Below are positions 5,792 through 6,984 of a DNA stretch of 6,984 nucleotides, piece after piece (position 1 is the stretch's first letter; each line of letters begins with the position of its first letter). The notes under the pieces are model-generated. The model did not search any database. It saw only the letters and a list, made by a program, of their open reading frames with translations, and was not told the DNA's origin. The DNA is from Sphingobacteriales bacterium (GTDB lineage Bacteria; Bacteroidota; Bacteroidia; Sphingobacteriales; Sphingobacteriaceae), in the NCBI GenBank assembly GCA_020058405.1, contig JAGVEE010000378.1:1-6984 (forward strand), written 5' to 3'. Made by a program: the position numbers and the translations under genes.

Positions 5792-5860
5792 CACAAAGTG
5801 CGCAAAGTGCACACAATGTTACACAATGTGAACTTTGTGCGACCTTGTGTGCACTTTGAG
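5792..5860. repeat. 9-10-mer repeat palindrome between the class IV gene and rnpB
   Basis: CACAAAGTG (5792), CGCAAAGTG (5801), CACACAATG (5810) and a further ACACAATG copy (5821) are followed by inverted copies AACTTTGTG (5831), ACCTTGTG (5842) and GCACTTTGAG (5851). The best stem is 14 bp, CAAAGTGCACACAA (5803-5816) with TTGTGTGCACTTTG (5845-5858); an inner CACAA/TTGTG hairpin (5822-5826, 5835-5839) can also form. Less regular than the other two arrays. It begins about 21 nt past the class IV stop codon and ends just upstream of the rnpB promoter, so a terminator or boundary role for the preceding gene is plausible. Confidence 0.75.
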
Positions 5861-5879
5861 TCCATCGTGACCTTAAACA

Positions 5880-6722
5880 TTAGTTCGATTTATTCAGCTC
5901 CGCTAGCAAGTCCTTGCCGAGCTTACTGAAATAGCGTTTCGCTCCAATGCCCACCACAGATTGTATTCCTTTTAGGGCATTGGTTAAGAATATTTCATCG
6001 GAGTGTTCAAGTAGTGCAACCGGTAGTTTCGTTTCGTAGAGTGTAATCCCTTTTTTCTTCAATAGTTCAATCACCACTTTTCGCATCACCCCATCAATAC
6101 AACCTTCGTTAATGCTAGGTGTATACACTTTATTTTCTTTCACTAAAAATACATTTGAGGAGATGCTTTCTACAATATTATCTTCTCTATTAAGTAAAAT
6201 GCATTCATCTAATTGGTTCTCTTTTCTATATACACCGGCCAATACATAGGGTAATGCATTAATTGTTTTTAATGCTGAAATTGAACTAAAATCTTTTCGC
6301 AAATCTTTGTACACATCCACAATTAAGCCTCGCTCTGAGTTGTATGCTGCTGAATCCAAGGATTCAATTTCTATTACATATTGAAAGGTGTTTTTCTCTG
6401 GAGTATACCAACCACCATCGTCTCTAAATACTGAAAAACGAATGCGTGCATTTTTGTAAATTTTATTGGTACGGGCTAAAGAAAATATCTCAGATGCAAT
6501 AAACTCTTGGTCGAATGCCTTGTGATACTTAAGTTTCAGCGCATCCATCCCTCTAAATAATCGTTCAATATGAAATTTAAAATACATTAAATTTCCTTCC
6601 ATCATTCGCATCGTTTCAAACAATCCATCGCCATATCTATACGCTCGGTTACTTGTACCGAATACTTTAGAATCGTATGGAAAAATTTGTCCGTTTAAAT
6701 TGATGAAACCCGATGATAACAT
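5880..6722 (-). CDS. Aminotransferase class IV, 4-amino-4-deoxychorismate lyase / branched-chain aminotransferase-like
   Basis: Fold-type IV PLP enzyme of 280 residues, a size closer to PabC/D-amino-acid aminotransferase-type members than to longer branched-chain aminotransferases. Seen: YRYGDGLFETMR at 28-39 (family N-terminal motif); the ALKTINALPYVLA block at 150-162 with Lys152 as probable PLP Schiff-base lysine; the ESISSNVFLV signature at 185-194 with Glu185 as probable partner of the PLP ring nitrogen; and the YTPSINEGCIDGVMRKVVIELL region after 200. If a PabC, it releases pyruvate from aminodeoxychorismate to make p-aminobenzoate for folate; other class IV activities cannot be excluded from sequence reading. 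Start choice: the ATG at 6722 is preferred over one at 6737, because a -7-like box lies between them. Downstream of the pseudouridine synthase (37-bp gap) and upstream of a repeat palindrome and rnpB. Confidence 0.9.
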   Translation of the reverse strand: MLSSGFINLNGQIFPYDSKVFGTSNRAYRYGDGLFETMRMMEGNLMYFKFHIERLFRGMDALKLKYHKAFDQEFIASEIFSLARTNKIYKNARIRFSVFRDDGGWYTPEKNTFQYVIEIESLDSAAYNSERGLIVDVYKDLRKDFSSISALKTINALPYVLAGVYRKENQLDECILLNREDNIVESISSNVFLVKENKVYTPSINEGCIDGVMRKVVIELLKKKGITLYETKLPVALLEHSDEIFLTNALKGIQSVVGIGAKRYFSKLGKDLLAELNKSN

Positions 6723-6726
6723 AGCG

Positions 6727-6734
6727 CAAAAATG
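6727..6734 (-). promoter_or_regulatory. Candidate -7 box of the class IV gene (CATTTTTG)
   Basis: On the minus strand CATTTTTG, followed by CGCT and the ATG at 6722, parallels lepA (TATCTTTG, then CGCGGA, then ATG). It differs from TAnnTTTG at the first base, as does the polymerase promoter. No clear -33 TTG is found. It supports the downstream start and a very short leader. Confidence 0.4.
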
Positions 6735-6759
6735 CAAAAAAATGTTCGCTTTTGAATTC

Positions 6760-6984
6760 TTATTCTTTAGTAAGACTTGAAAAATATGCTGACCACTTGT
6801 CTATCAGCTGCTTCATATCATCAGGATATTCTGCTTCAAAATTTACATATTCTTTAGTATGAGGATGAATAAAACCAATGCTTTGAGCATGAAGTGCTTG
6901 ACGAGGACAAATTGCAAAACAATTTTCTACAAAGTTTTTATATTGTCCGTTTGCATTGCCTTTTAATATTCTATCGCCACCATA
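6760..6984 (-). CDS. RluA-family rRNA pseudouridine synthase, C-terminal fragment (N-terminus beyond window edge)
   Basis: Enzyme family that isomerises specific uridines of 23S rRNA (RluD type) or of other RNAs to pseudouridine. Only the last 74 residues are in the window, in frame to the right edge. Recognisable are YGGDRILKG at the cut end and CPRQALHAQSIGFIHPHTKE (26-45 of the fragment), the conserved C-terminal block of the RluA/RluD catalytic domain, followed by a PDDMKQL-type tail. The catalytic HRLD aspartate motif and any S4 domain would lie outside, so the exact subfamily (RluC, RluD or other) cannot be settled. It ends with TAA, and the next gene on the same strand starts 37 bp downstream. 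No repeat palindrome follows this gene, unlike lepA and the class IV gene. Confidence 0.92.
   Translation of the reverse strand, partial: YGGDRILKGNANGQYKNFVENCFAICPRQALHAQSIGFIHPHTKEYVNFEAEYPDDMKQLIDKWSAYFSSLTKE

Noticed and set aside
6723..6737. Upstream ATG adding five residues to the class IV enzyme
   Set aside because: The stretch contains the -7-like CATTTTTG box with the spacing seen at lepA; the ATG at 6722 fits better.

Overview
The window looks like a piece of a Bacteroidota chromosome. It is AT-rich, has no convincing Shine-Dalgarno sequences, and several genes carry TAnnTTTG-like -7 boxes almost touching the start codon. The protein sequences also have a Bacteroidota flavour, for example SATPNG in FolD and GSFTSA in the NtrC-type regulator. 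No phage, IS, CRISPR or defence genes are visible. Apart from the intergenic repeats this is housekeeping DNA.

Layout from left to right. On the minus strand: folD (cut by the left edge) and lepA. On the plus strand: one Y-family DNA polymerase gene, divergent from lepA. On the minus strand again: a sigma54-type NtrC-family response regulator (convergent with the polymerase), the RNase P RNA gene rnpB with an intrinsic terminator, an aminotransferase class IV / aminodeoxychorismate lyase-like gene, and the last 74 codons of an RluA-family pseudouridine synthase (cut by the right edge). The genes do not form a single pathway. folD and the class IV enzyme both touch one-carbon/folate metabolism; lepA, rnpB and the pseudouridine synthase serve translation and RNA maturation; the polymerase is for damage tolerance; the response regulator has no kinase next to it.

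The most interesting content is between the genes. Three intergenic gaps are filled by long palindromes whose arms are themselves short tandem repeats: a heptamer array (631-704, between lepA and folD), an octamer array (3852-3938, between the convergent polymerase and regulator genes) and a looser 9-10-mer array (5792-5860, between the class IV gene and rnpB). Unit sequences differ but the design is the same: n direct units, a short loop, n inverted units, starting within about 22 nt of a stop codon. A fourth, direct-only octamer array (2513-2544) lies upstream of the polymerase gene and shares the TGCTAGT core of the array downstream of it, so the same octamer brackets one gene. By position these look like 3'-end or termination elements built from simple repeats, which is an inference. 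rnpB instead uses an ordinary hairpin plus T-tract.
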